From Fimenecus sp052298855 (GTDB lineage: Bacteria > Bacillota > Clostridia > Oscillospirales > Acutalibacteraceae), in NCBI GenBank assembly GCA_052298855.1, contig DAVZXP010000004.1, positions 124,001-188,000 of the forward strand: DNA of 64,000 nt. Reading direction: 5' to 3'. Of the stretch, positions 33,406 through 41,824 are shown piece by piece. Each line of letters starts with the position of its first letter. The stretch's first letter is position 1. Below the pieces are notes generated by a model that did not search any database, was not told the DNA's origin, and was given only the letters and a program-made list of their open reading frames with translations. The position numbers and the translations under genes are program-made.

Positions 33406-34995
33406 TTAATTTAATTTTTCACAAGCGAGCCTTTCAACAGCTATTGCGTTATTGTATCTCTCCATATATTTATCGAAGCCCTCAACGTCTCTCAAATCAG
33501 GCTCAACACTCACGGACTCGGCAGAAGCAAAAATCTTGTTATCAAGATAAGCTTCAAGGCTCTCTTTACTTTTTGATATGGCATAAAGTGCAAGCACCGC
33601 CATACCCCACGGACCTCCCTCGCCTGCTGTTTTCATAACGGTTACCCTTGTGTTCAATGCCGCCGCTGTTATTTTCTGACCGACGCCCTCGGTTTTATAA
33701 AGTCCGCCATGCGCTGAAATTTTGTCAAGCTTAACATTCTCCTTTTTCAAAAGAATATCATTTCCGTTTTTCAATGCTGCAAAGGCTGAATACAATTCGT
33801 TTCTCATAAAATCGGCAACTGTAAGCTTTGAATTCGGAAGTCGCATAAGCATAGGTCTGCCCTGTGAAATATCCAAAACAGGCTCGCCCGACAGGCAGTT
33901 ATATGAAACTATTCCGCCGCAATCGGGATTGCCCTTGAGAGCCTCGAAATATAGCATATCGTAAACCTTTGATTTCTCCGTCGGGTGTCCGCTGAGTGTT
34001 AAGAGCTCGCAGAACATTTTTACCCAAGCGTCAATATCTCCTGTGCAGTTGTTACAATGCACCATTGCAACGGGCTTTCCTGTCGGAGTCGTTACAAGGT
34101 CAATTTCCTTATATACGTTTTTAAGCGGCTTTTCCAAAACTACCATTGAAAAAATACTCGTACCTGCGGAGACGTTTCCCGTCTTTTCTCTAACGGAATT
34201 TGTAGCGGTCATACCCGTACCGGCATCGCCCTCGGGAGGACAAACGGGAATTCCCGATTTGAGCGTTTTGCTCTCGTCAAGAAATTCTGCGCCGCTTTTT
34301 GTAAGCGTTCCTGCGTTTTCTCCTGCGACAAGAACTTTAGGTAAAATATCACGGAGCGAAAAAGCATATCCGTCCTTTTTCGAGAGCGTGTCAAATTTTT
34401 TAAGCATTGCCTCATCGTAATCGTTTATTGCGGAGTCAATCGGAAACATACCGCTTGCCTCGCCGACGCCTGCGACAAACTCGCCTGTCAATTTCGAATG
34501 AATATATACAGCAAGAGTGGAAAGCCTTGAAAGCTTTTTCAAATGCTCTTCGCCGTTCAGCATAGCCTGACGAAGATGCGCAACAGACCACCTTTGCGGA
34601 ATATTAAAGCCTAAAAGCTCGGTCAGCTCTTCACTCGCCTGTGCGGTCGAGGTATTTCTCCATGTTCTGAACGGAGTGAGCAAATTGCCCTCGCTGTCGA
34701 ATGCCATATAGCCGTGCATCATTGCGGAAACGCCGATTGAGCCAACCCCGGTAAGTTCAATTCCGTATCTGTTTTTTACATCATTTTTAAGGTCCTTATA
34801 GCAGCTTCGAAGTCCCGTATGAATGTCGTCAAGTGAGTACGTCCACACGCCGTTTTCAAATCTGTTTTCCCATGTGTGACTGCCTGACGCAATGGGTGTC
34901 GCCTCGTCGTCAATCAGCACCGCTTTTATTCTTGTCGAGCCGAGCTCAATGCCCAAGCTTGTCCTTGCAAGGAGTATTTTTTCTTTAATTTCCAT
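33406..34995 (-). CDS. FGGY-family carbohydrate kinase
   Basis: 529 aa. N-terminal FGGY ATPase motif GIELGSTRIKAVLIDD, an Asp-containing catalytic region GDAGTGMTATNSVREKTGN and a C-terminal GGPWGMAVLALYA. Closest by appearance to xylulokinase-like kinases, but the sugar cannot be read from sequence. It has no isomerase or transporter neighbour. It starts at 34995; the binding site is weak (GGTGAGCAA). Confidence 0.83.
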   Translation of the reverse strand: MEIKEKILLARTSLGIELGSTRIKAVLIDDEATPIASGSHTWENRFENGVWTYSLDDIHTGLRSCYKDLKNDVKNRYGIELTGVGSIGVSAMMHGYMAFDSEGNLLTPFRTWRNTSTAQASEELTELLGFNIPQRWSVAHLRQAMLNGEEHLKKLSRLSTLAVYIHSKLTGEFVAGVGEASGMFPIDSAINDYDEAMLKKFDTLSKKDGYAFSLRDILPKVLVAGENAGTLTKSGAEFLDESKTLKSGIPVCPPEGDAGTGMTATNSVREKTGNVSAGTSIFSMVVLEKPLKNVYKEIDLVTTPTGKPVAMVHCNNCTGDIDAWVKMFCELLTLSGHPTEKSKVYDMLYFEALKGNPDCGGIVSYNCLSGEPVLDISQGRPMLMRLPNSKLTVADFMRNELYSAFAALKNGNDILLKKENVKLDKISAHGGLYKTEGVGQKITAAALNTRVTVMKTAGEGGPWGMAVLALYAISKSKESLEAYLDNKIFASAESVSVEPDLRDVEGFDKYMERYNNAIAVERLACEKLN

Positions 34996-35280
34996 TTGCT
35001 CACCGCCGCAAAAATATTATGTAAATCTATTTTAATATATATCCTGATATTTTTCAATACAAAAAATAAAGTCCGAAAAGCCTTGATAATACGTGGTTGC
35101 GGAGCTTCGCAACCGATAGTTTCCTTGAAAAATCGCATTTGTAAACTAAAGTTGGTAGCGCAACCGAGGATTTTTTTGTAAGATATCGGCGTACCGAGAA
35201 ACAAGAGCGAAAGCCACTCGGGTAAATTCAAAAGCTACTTTTTATCAACAATAAAATTTGACAAACAAGGAGACAAACAC
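34996..35280. other. Intergenic region with small hairpins
   Basis: 285 bp between divergent genes. GGTTGCGGAGCTTCGCAACC at 35094-35113 is a perfect 7-bp hairpin, and a second GGTTGCG-type arm (in reverse) lies near 35155. No coding region is seen. Possibly a decayed repeat element. Confidence 0.5.
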
Positions 35281-36240
35281 ATGAAAAAGACAAACACAAT
35301 CCACTTCGGAATTCAGAGAAAAATCGTTTCAAATATGACCGCCGAGAGCTGGGAAACAATCCCTCACGTAACATATAATTATGAGCCTGACGTAACCGCT
35401 TTTATGCGTGAATATAAAAGACTGAATTTCGGAAGAGACCGCAACGATAAGATAACGATAAATACTCTTATGTTAAAGGTTATCACAGAGGGCCTTAAGG
35501 ACGCACCGATTCTCAACTCGCACTTAAATTTCAACCGCAAGCTTGTAAGAGGAGAGCTCAACACCTATGAGGACATAAATATTTCAATGCCTATGATTCT
35601 TCCCAACGGTGAAATGATGACGGTTAATCTTCACAATTTTGAAAACAAAAATCTTGACGAAATGACGGCTGAAATCAAAGACGTTACCCGCCGTGCAGAG
35701 AACACGGATTTGAACGAAGTAATGTTTGACGTTTCACTCGACAACACTATTAACGCACTTAAAAAGGGAAAAATTATGCAGACTGTTTGCAGACTTATCG
35801 GCTCAAAGACAGGCAAGCACAGAGTTAAAACTCTCAGTGGTAAAGCTAAAAAGGCTTATGAGTCGATTCCCGTTGAGGACAGACTTACAAAGCACGATAT
35901 TGAGCAGGGCACAACGACAATTTCAAATATCGGCTCGACCTACCGCCAGCAGAGAGGTTCAACCTGCCTTCTTGAAATCATACCGCCGCAGGTTACAGCT
36001 TTCGCAGTAGGCGCCGTTCAGGATAAGCCCGTCGTTGTAACAAACGAATTCGGCAAAAAAGAGGTCGAGGCAAGACAGGTACTTCCCATTTGCATTGCGT
36101 TTGACCACAGAGCGCTCGACTTCGGAGATATAGTTCCTTTCCTTGAAAGGCTCGACGACATTTTTGAAAATCCCGAGCAAATTCATTCGTGGGTTTCGAA
36201 TAATGAAACCGACTCTCTTGCGGAAATGCAGGACGCTTAA
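35281..36240 (+). CDS. Stand-alone 2-oxoacid dehydrogenase E2-type acyltransferase domain
   Basis: 319 aa starting after AAGGAGACAAAC. Contains only the catalytic CAT-like domain: N-terminal QRKIVSNMTAESWETIPHVT, TTTISNIGSTYRQQRGS (the ISN-G strand) and the active-site FDHRALDFGD with His and Asp. Lipoyl and E1/E3-binding domains are missing, and no E1 or E3 genes adjoin it. Such orphan domains occur in Clostridia, where the acyl substrate is unknown. A reactive transferase, or a role in an unlinked complex, is possible. Confidence 0.78.
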   Translation: MKKTNTIHFGIQRKIVSNMTAESWETIPHVTYNYEPDVTAFMREYKRLNFGRDRNDKITINTLMLKVITEGLKDAPILNSHLNFNRKLVRGELNTYEDINISMPMILPNGEMMTVNLHNFENKNLDEMTAEIKDVTRRAENTDLNEVMFDVSLDNTINALKKGKIMQTVCRLIGSKTGKHRVKTLSGKAKKAYESIPVEDRLTKHDIEQGTTTISNIGSTYRQQRGSTCLLEIIPPQVTAFAVGAVQDKPVVVTNEFGKKEVEARQVLPICIAFDHRALDFGDIVPFLERLDDIFENPEQIHSWVSNNETDSLAEMQDA

Positions 36241-36281
36241 CTAACTTACCCATCCCTATCTATATAAATACCTTAAAGCAT

Positions 36282-36324
36282 AACACCGCCGTACCCGAAA
36301 GAGTGCGACGGTGTTGTGCTGTTT
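36282..36324 (+). terminator. Terminator between convergent genes
   Basis: AACACCGCCG..CGACGGTGTT stem with T-rich flank, between the acyltransferase and the MATE gene. Confidence 0.65.
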
Positions 36325-36341
36325 ATTATTAAAAATAAGTT

Positions 36342-37703
36342 TTAAGCCTCAATTTCTTTCATTGCCTTTTTGAATTGGAAGCCAAACAGAACAGATGTGA
36401 ATATAACCGCAATAATATCCGCTATCGGCTCTGAAAGGAATACGCCCGTTGTCTGATTTGCTACCAAGTGCGGCATAATATAAATCAGCGGAATTAACAG
36501 CACGAATTTTCTTACAACCGCAACAACGATTGAATTTACGGCCTTTCCGAGAGATGTAAAGGTCATTTGGCAAGCAATTTGAATTCCGAACAAGAATATG
36601 CCTGCAAGATAAATCCTGAGCATAGGAGTTGCAAACTCGACAAGGCTTACGTCCGATGTGAAAATGCTTATAAACGCTTTCGGGAAAAACTGCACCGCAC
36701 TGCAAAGCAAAACGGAATAGCTCAAGCAAGTAACAAGCAACAATTTGAATGTGTTTTTAACTCTCGGCGAGCATTTAGCACCGTAATTGTAGCTTAAAAT
36801 AGGCTGTGCACCCTGTGCTATGCCCTGCAAAGGAAGCATAGCGAACTGCATAACGCTCGATAAAATTGTCATTGTTCCGACCGCAATATCACCGCCGTAT
36901 TTAAGAAGCGAGGAGTTAAAACAAACCGTTACAATACTTTCGCTTGCCTGCATAATGAATGTTGCAAGTCCTAAAGCAATGCACGGTAATATAATATTCT
37001 TTTCAAGACGCAAATTCTTTTTCTTGATACGCAAATAAGTCTTTTTGCCTCTGAGGAACGCTACGACCCATACGGCTGAAATCGCTTGTGAAATAACGGT
37101 TGCAAGCGCACCGCCCTTTACGCCCATATGAAGTCCGAATATGAAAATCGGGTCTAAAATAATATTGCAAACAGCACCGATAAGAACGGACACCATTGAA
37201 ATATTCGTAAAGCCCTGTGCGGTAATAAATGCATTCATTCCCAAAGTCAGCTGAACAAAAATTGTACCGAGAGCATAAATGCCCATATAATCGGTTGCAT
37301 AGGAAATTGTGTTTTCACTTGCGCCGAACGCCAACAAGATAGGTTTGTTCCATATCAAAAGAATAACTGTCAACACACAAGAAATGATTATCTGCAACGA
37401 AAAGCAGTTGCCGAGAATTTTCTCCGCCGTGTCATTGTCTTTCTTTCCCATATAAATCGAGGCTCTCGGCGCACCGCCCGAGCTTACCAATGCCGCAAAT
37501 GCCGTAACGATCATAATAATCGGCAAACAAACGCCCACGCCCGTCAAAGCCAAGCTACCCTCAAAGGGGATATGTCCAATATATATCCTATCGACGATAT
37601 TATAAAGCATATTGATAAGCTGTGCGATTACCGTAGGAATAGACAGTTTTAACAACAGCTTCCCGATTGGATATGTGCCTAAAATATTTTCATCTTTTTT
37701 CAA
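36342..37703 (-). CDS. MATE family efflux transporter
   Basis: 453 aa, 12 hydrophobic segments. Starts LGTYPIGKLLLKLSIPTVIAQL; the two MATE halves are visible with GRIYIGHIP-like and GIAQGAQPILSYNYGAK. DinF/NorM-like antiporters export cationic drugs or metabolites with Na+ or H+. It lies 25 bp after a marR gene in the same operon, which suggests drug-inducible expression. Confidence 0.9.
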   Translation of the reverse strand: MKKDENILGTYPIGKLLLKLSIPTVIAQLINMLYNIVDRIYIGHIPFEGSLALTGVGVCLPIIMIVTAFAALVSSGGAPRASIYMGKKDNDTAEKILGNCFSLQIIISCVLTVILLIWNKPILLAFGASENTISYATDYMGIYALGTIFVQLTLGMNAFITAQGFTNISMVSVLIGAVCNIILDPIFIFGLHMGVKGGALATVISQAISAVWVVAFLRGKKTYLRIKKKNLRLEKNIILPCIALGLATFIMQASESIVTVCFNSSLLKYGGDIAVGTMTILSSVMQFAMLPLQGIAQGAQPILSYNYGAKCSPRVKNTFKLLLVTCLSYSVLLCSAVQFFPKAFISIFTSDVSLVEFATPMLRIYLAGIFLFGIQIACQMTFTSLGKAVNSIVVAVVRKFVLLIPLIYIMPHLVANQTTGVFLSEPIADIIAVIFTSVLFGFQFKKAMKEIEA

Positions 37704-37728
37704 ATTTAACTACTTCCTTTATTGTGAC

Positions 37729-38169
37729 TTATTTATTGAATTTATCTATATTTTCCAACAGGGCGGAATTAAGCTTTTTTCTTATCCTCATAAATTCTTC
37801 GATTTCTTCTTCATCCAAAGCCGACAGCACGGCTTCAAGCTTTTCAATGGCGTTTTCCCGAAGCTCCGCTACTTTTTCAACCCCTTTCGAAGTCAACACG
37901 ATAATCACTTTTCTGTTATCCTTATCATCACATTTTCTCGAAATCATACCCTGTGAGTCTAAATCGCCTAATATTTTTGCAATTCTTGCCGTGCTGACAG
38001 CCATTGCATCGCTTATTTCTTTCGGATATGCTTTACAATTATGTGTATATAAATAATTCAAAACAAACGAGTCACCCTGAACTATTTTTATCAGCCGTCT
38101 ATCCATTATGAGTTGCCCTGTACTTGACAACTGTTCCAAAAATCTATTTACCAAATCTTCTGATACCAT
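37729..38169 (-). CDS. MarR family transcriptional regulator
   Basis: 146 aa with GGGGGTGTTC before the ATG. Winged helix: LNYLYTHNCKAYPKEISDAM, ARIAKILGDLDSQGMISRK and the wing CDDKDNRKVIIVLTSKG. Probably represses itself and the MATE exporter from the palindrome 22 bp upstream of its start. Confidence 0.9.
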   Translation of the reverse strand: MVSEDLVNRFLEQLSSTGQLIMDRRLIKIVQGDSFVLNYLYTHNCKAYPKEISDAMAVSTARIAKILGDLDSQGMISRKCDDKDNRKVIIVLTSKGVEKVAELRENAIEKLEAVLSALDEEEIEEFMRIRKKLNSALLENIDKFNK

Positions 38170-38191
38170 AAGAACACCCCCTCAATAAATT

Positions 38192-38244
38192 GCTAACATT
38201 GTTAGCTATCTATCATATTATATCACAATAAAATATGTTGTCAA
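38192..38244 (-). promoter_or_regulatory. marR-MATE promoter with MarR operator
   Basis: On the minus strand TTGACA (38239-38244), 16-nt spacer, TATAAT (38217-38222). GCTAAC-ATT-GTTAGC (38192-38206), a perfect palindrome, covers the early transcribed region. Confidence 0.75.
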
Positions 38245-38355
38245 CATTGAAAAAATTAAATAGCTTAAAAACATTTGAAATAAAAAGTCCCGTATTAAAC
38301 ACCGTTTTCTGCGTAAAATATTACAGGATAAAATTAACTTTACAAGGAGAACGGT

Positions 38356-38892
38356 ATGAAAGCAACAGGAATTGTCAGACGAATTGACGACCTCGGCAGA
38401 GTTGTCATTCCAAAGGAAATACGCCGTACAATGCATATGCGGGAGGGCGACCCGTTGGAAATATTCACAGCAGCGGACGGCGAGGTTGTGTTCAAGAAGT
38501 ATTCACCGATAGGCGAATTTTCATCCTTTGCCACTCAATACGCAGAGGTTTTAAGCAAGACTACGGGAATGACGGTTATGATAACCGACAGAGACAGAGT
38601 GGTGTCCGTTTGCGGTGCACAGAAAAAGGCTCTGACAGACGGCAGAGTATCGCCCGAGCTTGAAGGTCTTATGGACGAACGAGGCTCATTTACGGCAAAA
38701 TCGGAGGTCGGAATTAAGCCGATTATGAACAGCGAGCTTGAGGCGTCGATTGTTTATACGATTATCGGCTCGGGGGATGTCGCAGGCTCGGTTGTGATGA
38801 TGTTTGACGAGCAGAGGACTCCGCCCGACGCCACAAAAGAAAAGCTTGTTTCCGTTGCCGCTTCATTTCTCGGAAAACAAACGGAGGATTAA
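38356..38892 (+). CDS. spoVT: SpoVT, stage V sporulation protein T
   Basis: 178 aa, starts after AAGGAGAACGGT. N-terminal AbrB-type swapped-hairpin domain (ATGIVRRIDDLGRVVIPKEI; RTMHMREGDPLEIFTAADG) plus a C-terminal GAF-like domain. SpoVT tunes SigG-dependent genes in the forespore. The length and the GAF part exclude plain AbrB. Confidence 0.95.
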   Translation: MKATGIVRRIDDLGRVVIPKEIRRTMHMREGDPLEIFTAADGEVVFKKYSPIGEFSSFATQYAEVLSKTTGMTVMITDRDRVVSVCGAQKKALTDGRVSPELEGLMDERGSFTAKSEVGIKPIMNSELEASIVYTIIGSGDVAGSVVMMFDEQRTPPDATKEKLVSVAASFLGKQTED

Positions 38893-38913
38893 GCTTAATA
38901 AGCAAGCAAAATA

Positions 38914-38942
38914 AAAAAACGGACTTGAAGTCCGTTTTTTGT
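38914..38942 (+). terminator. Terminator (shared)
   Basis: AAAACGGACTT-GA-AGTCCGTTTTTT between convergent spoVT and the histidine kinase gene. Confidence 0.88.
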
Positions 38943-38957
38943 TATATTATATGTACT

Positions 38958-40406
38958 TTACTTTTTAATATCAAACCAAAACTCAACACCGTTTTCGTGA
39001 TTTAACACTCCGTAATCAAGTCCGTAAAGCTTTTGAATGGCGCTGACGATTGACAATCCCAAGCCGTATCTGCCCTCGCTTCGGCTTCTCGACTTATCTG
39101 CTCGATAAAAGGCAATCCAAATTTTATCTATATCCTCGTCTGCTATCGGATTGCCCGTGTTAAAGACGGAAATTCTGCATCTATCGCCCAAATCAGTGCT
39201 TGAAACTGTAATCTGCTTTTCTCCGTCTGCGTGTGACACGGCATTCGAAATATAATTGTTTATAATCATTTCCGTTTTCACTCTGTCGCCGACAACCATT
39301 GTATTTTGTGGGATTTTGTTTGTAAAGGTTATTACCTTTACACTTGTTTTAATAGAATTTGCGTCTGCGTAATCATCTGTCAAAGCGGAAATGTCAAAGG
39401 TTTCATCTTTTAGAGCAACATTTCCCGACTCGTACATTGAAAGTTCCAAGAGCTGTAATACAAGCGTGTTCATTTTTTCGGTTTCTCCGACAATAACATC
39501 GCAATATTTTTTTGCCGACTCAGTTTCTCCGTTTTCAATCATCAGCGACGCACCCTCGGAATATCCCCTTATTATAGAAATCGGCGTTTTCAGCTCATGA
39601 GAAACGTTTGAAATGAAATCCTTTCTGATTTTTTCAAGCGTTTTTTCTTTTTCAATATCCTTTAGAAGTCTTTCGTTTTTACTGTGCAAATCATCAAGCG
39701 TTTCATTAAGCGAATCGGACAGGTGGTTGATACTCGACGAGAGCACGCTCAATTCATCATTACCCGTAACCTCGCACTTCTCGGAAAAATCCATTTCCGC
39801 CATTTTTCCCGTGACCTCGCTCATTTTAATAAGCGGCTTTGTAAATTTACCCGAATAATAATAGATTACTCCCATTGCCGCAAGCATTGCGACAACGCTT
39901 GTAACGCTTGTAATCATAACTGCAATATCAGCCGTGCGATCAACGTCGTCCTTACGGGAATACATTTCAATTTCCTCGCCGCCCGAAAGGTGTGAGCCGT
40001 AAACTATATACTGTATATTTTCGTTTTCAATCGTCTGAATTTCAAAAAATGAGCCGTCGTCATAGTCCTGCCGCTTTGAAACGGTAATTTTACCCTTTGA
40101 CGAGAAAATGTCCGTCGTGCCGAAATAAAGCGGATCGCCGTTTCGAGAATATATATCAATAGAAAAGCCGTACTTTTTTTCGAGCGAGCTCAGCTGTGAT
40201 ACGTAATCGCCCGCATTAAAATCAAAGGTGCTTATTTCATTTTTAACATCAACCATAGAACGCTTTTCGTTCTTTGCGTAAATCGTCGGCAAAAGGAAAT
40301 TATTAAGCGACAAAATAAGCAGTACGGCAACAACCACGACTGCCCCGACCTGCAAAAACAGTCGGGTGCGGATGCTTATTATCTTTTTGCTCTGCTTATT
40401 ATTCAT
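38958..40406 (-). CDS. Sensor histidine kinase
   Basis: 482 aa from the ATG at 40406 after AGGAGAATTCCG. Two membrane helices (about 16-37 and 160-185) enclose an extracellular sensor of ~125 residues. HAMP region, then the H-box FISNVSHELKTPISIIRGY with the phosphorylated His, N-box MIINNYISNAVSHA and G-box RYGLGLSIVSAI. The signal is unknown. Overlaps the response-regulator gene by 8 bp. Confidence 0.93.
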   Translation of the reverse strand: MNNKQSKKIISIRTRLFLQVGAVVVVAVLLILSLNNFLLPTIYAKNEKRSMVDVKNEISTFDFNAGDYVSQLSSLEKKYGFSIDIYSRNGDPLYFGTTDIFSSKGKITVSKRQDYDDGSFFEIQTIENENIQYIVYGSHLSGGEEIEMYSRKDDVDRTADIAVMITSVTSVVAMLAAMGVIYYYSGKFTKPLIKMSEVTGKMAEMDFSEKCEVTGNDELSVLSSSINHLSDSLNETLDDLHSKNERLLKDIEKEKTLEKIRKDFISNVSHELKTPISIIRGYSEGASLMIENGETESAKKYCDVIVGETEKMNTLVLQLLELSMYESGNVALKDETFDISALTDDYADANSIKTSVKVITFTNKIPQNTMVVGDRVKTEMIINNYISNAVSHADGEKQITVSSTDLGDRCRISVFNTGNPIADEDIDKIWIAFYRADKSRSRSEGRYGLGLSIVSAIQKLYGLDYGVLNHENGVEFWFDIKK

Positions 40407-41079
40407 CGGAATTCTCCTGAAGCTTATATCCGACCGCATAGACGGTTTTCAAATGAGCCTCTCCCCACTCGCCGAGCTTTGTACGAAGCCTTGCAACGTG
40501 CGTGTCAACAGTTCTTATATCTCCGAAATAATCATAGCCCCACACATCGTCAAGCAACTGCTCACGGCTGTAAACCCTGCCGACAGCCTGCGAAAGCTTT
40601 TCGAGTATCTTAAATTCCTTGACGGTAAGGTCAATTTTCTTTCCGTCAAGACGAACATCAAGGGCCTCGGGGTCAATGACAAGCCCCCACAAGCCCTCTT
40701 TTTCGGTCTTCAATGCACCGTTACGGCGAAGCAATGCCTCCACCCTCTTAACAAGCACAACGGGAGAAAACGGCTTTGTAACATAGTCATCTGCGCCCGA
40801 ATCAAAGCCTGTTATCTGGTCAAAATCCTGACTTCTTGCGGTCAAAAGCATAATCGGAACATCCGAAGTGTTGCGTATTCTGCGGCAGACCTCCCAACCG
40901 TCAAGCTCGGGCATCATAATATCAAGAATACAAAGTGCAACGTCCCTGTTTTCATTAAAAAGCTCAAGTGCTTTAGCTCCGTCTTCAGCCTGCAAAACGG
41001 TATAGCCTGCCTTTTCAAGAAAATCCGAAACAAGACTTCTGATAAGCTGCTCATCATCTGCAACAATGATTTTTGACAT
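40399..41079 (-). CDS. OmpR/PhoB-type response regulator
   Basis: 226 aa. Receiver domain with the phosphoacceptor Asp in LCILDIMMPELDGWEV and Lys in YVTKPFSPVVL; C-terminal winged helix with LTVKEFKILEKL and VDTHVARLRTKLG. Partner of the downstream kinase. Targets are unknown; queT lies immediately upstream in the same direction. Confidence 0.94.
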   Translation of the reverse strand: MSKIIVADDEQLIRSLVSDFLEKAGYTVLQAEDGAKALELFNENRDVALCILDIMMPELDGWEVCRRIRNTSDVPIMLLTARSQDFDQITGFDSGADDYVTKPFSPVVLVKRVEALLRRNGALKTEKEGLWGLVIDPEALDVRLDGKKIDLTVKEFKILEKLSQAVGRVYSREQLLDDVWGYDYFGDIRTVDTHVARLRTKLGEWGEAHLKTVYAVGYKLQENSDE

Positions 41080-41139
41080 AAAAATACACCGCCCTTTCTG
41101 TTAAATTGTAACACAAAGGACAGTGTTGTTCAATATTAT

Positions 41140-41652
41140 TTATTTAATGTACTTTTTGAGCTGCGTCTTTTCAACCGCTATAAGCAACGGAATTCCTGCG
41201 GCATAGCACACGACAAGCTCGCCGAGACCGACCCAAAGCGCCTGAATAAGATAACCGTAAAATGTAAAGCCCTCGGGAAGAAAGGCTGTAATCTCCGCTC
41301 CGACAATAAGTGCGTTGCTGATTACGGGGAACAGCGGTGCCAACACGGATATACCTTTTACCTTGACATTTCTTGTCTTGTAGGAAAGAACTGCGGCAAC
41401 GAACGTCGCAAGAGTTCCGCAGATAATATCAATCATACCGTACGGGCTTCCGAGATTTCCCAAAAAGCAGCCGATTGTAAGCCCGGGAATTGCTGCCGGA
41501 GTGAGTGCTGCAAGCACCGTAAGAGCCTCCGAAAATCGAAACTGAACAGCTCCGTAAGCAAGTCCGACCGATGATGCGGCGTAAGTCAATGCGGCGTAAA
41601 GTGCGGCAATTACCGCACCCGAAACGAGTGTGTAAACCTTTTTGTTTTTCAT
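41140..41652 (-). CDS. queT: QueT family (queuosine precursor) transporter
   Basis: 170 aa from the ATG at 41652 with AAGGAGAATTGAAT upstream. Five to six hydrophobic segments. SVGLAYGAVQFRFSEALTVL and IPGLTIGCFLGNLGSPYG define the QueT/COG4708 S-component. It should import queuine or preQ1 with an ECF energising module. A structured leader containing features of preQ1 sensing precedes it. Confidence 0.88.
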   Translation of the reverse strand: MKNKKVYTLVSGAVIAALYAALTYAASSVGLAYGAVQFRFSEALTVLAALTPAAIPGLTIGCFLGNLGSPYGMIDIICGTLATFVAAVLSYKTRNVKVKGISVLAPLFPVISNALIVGAEITAFLPEGFTFYGYLIQALWVGLGELVVCYAAGIPLLIAVEKTQLKKYIK

Positions 41653-41659
41653 ATTCAAT

Positions 41660-41745
41660 TCTCCTTAGTTTTGATTGACACAAGTGCCGGTCAGGATGGT
41701 TACGAACTGACCGCTTCGCTTGAAGCAATGAAATGATACAGTATA
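41660..41745 (-). promoter_or_regulatory. Structured queT leader, candidate preQ1 riboswitch
   Basis: On the minus strand the leader has a GGTCAG..CTGACC stem with loop TTCGTAACCATC, followed 16 nt later by AAAACTAAGGAG. The A-rich tail carries an AACTA segment next to the Shine-Dalgarno that could pair with AGTT in the stem-loop. This layout resembles preQ1 riboswitches, which control queT in related bacteria. The class cannot be fixed by eye. Confidence 0.5.
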
Positions 41746-41773
41746 TTCCCTGTTTTGTCAAGGCTCAGACATA

Positions 41774-41812
41774 AAAACGGACTGTAAAAGCAGCAGTTTT
41801 ACAGTCCGTTGA
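41774..41812 (-). terminator. Terminator of the GH95 gene
   Basis: AACGGACTGTAAAA-loop-TTTTACAGTCCGTTTTTA on the minus strand. Confidence 0.88.
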
Positions 41813-41824
41813 TATATTCCGTTT

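Noticed and set aside
38281..38355. SigG promoter upstream of spoVT
   Set aside because: No convincing pair of SigG -35/-10 elements with correct spacing could be found.
40366..41076. 236-codon plus-strand frame opposite the response regulator
   Set aside because: Shadow frame; the minus-strand receiver and winged-helix domains are unambiguous.
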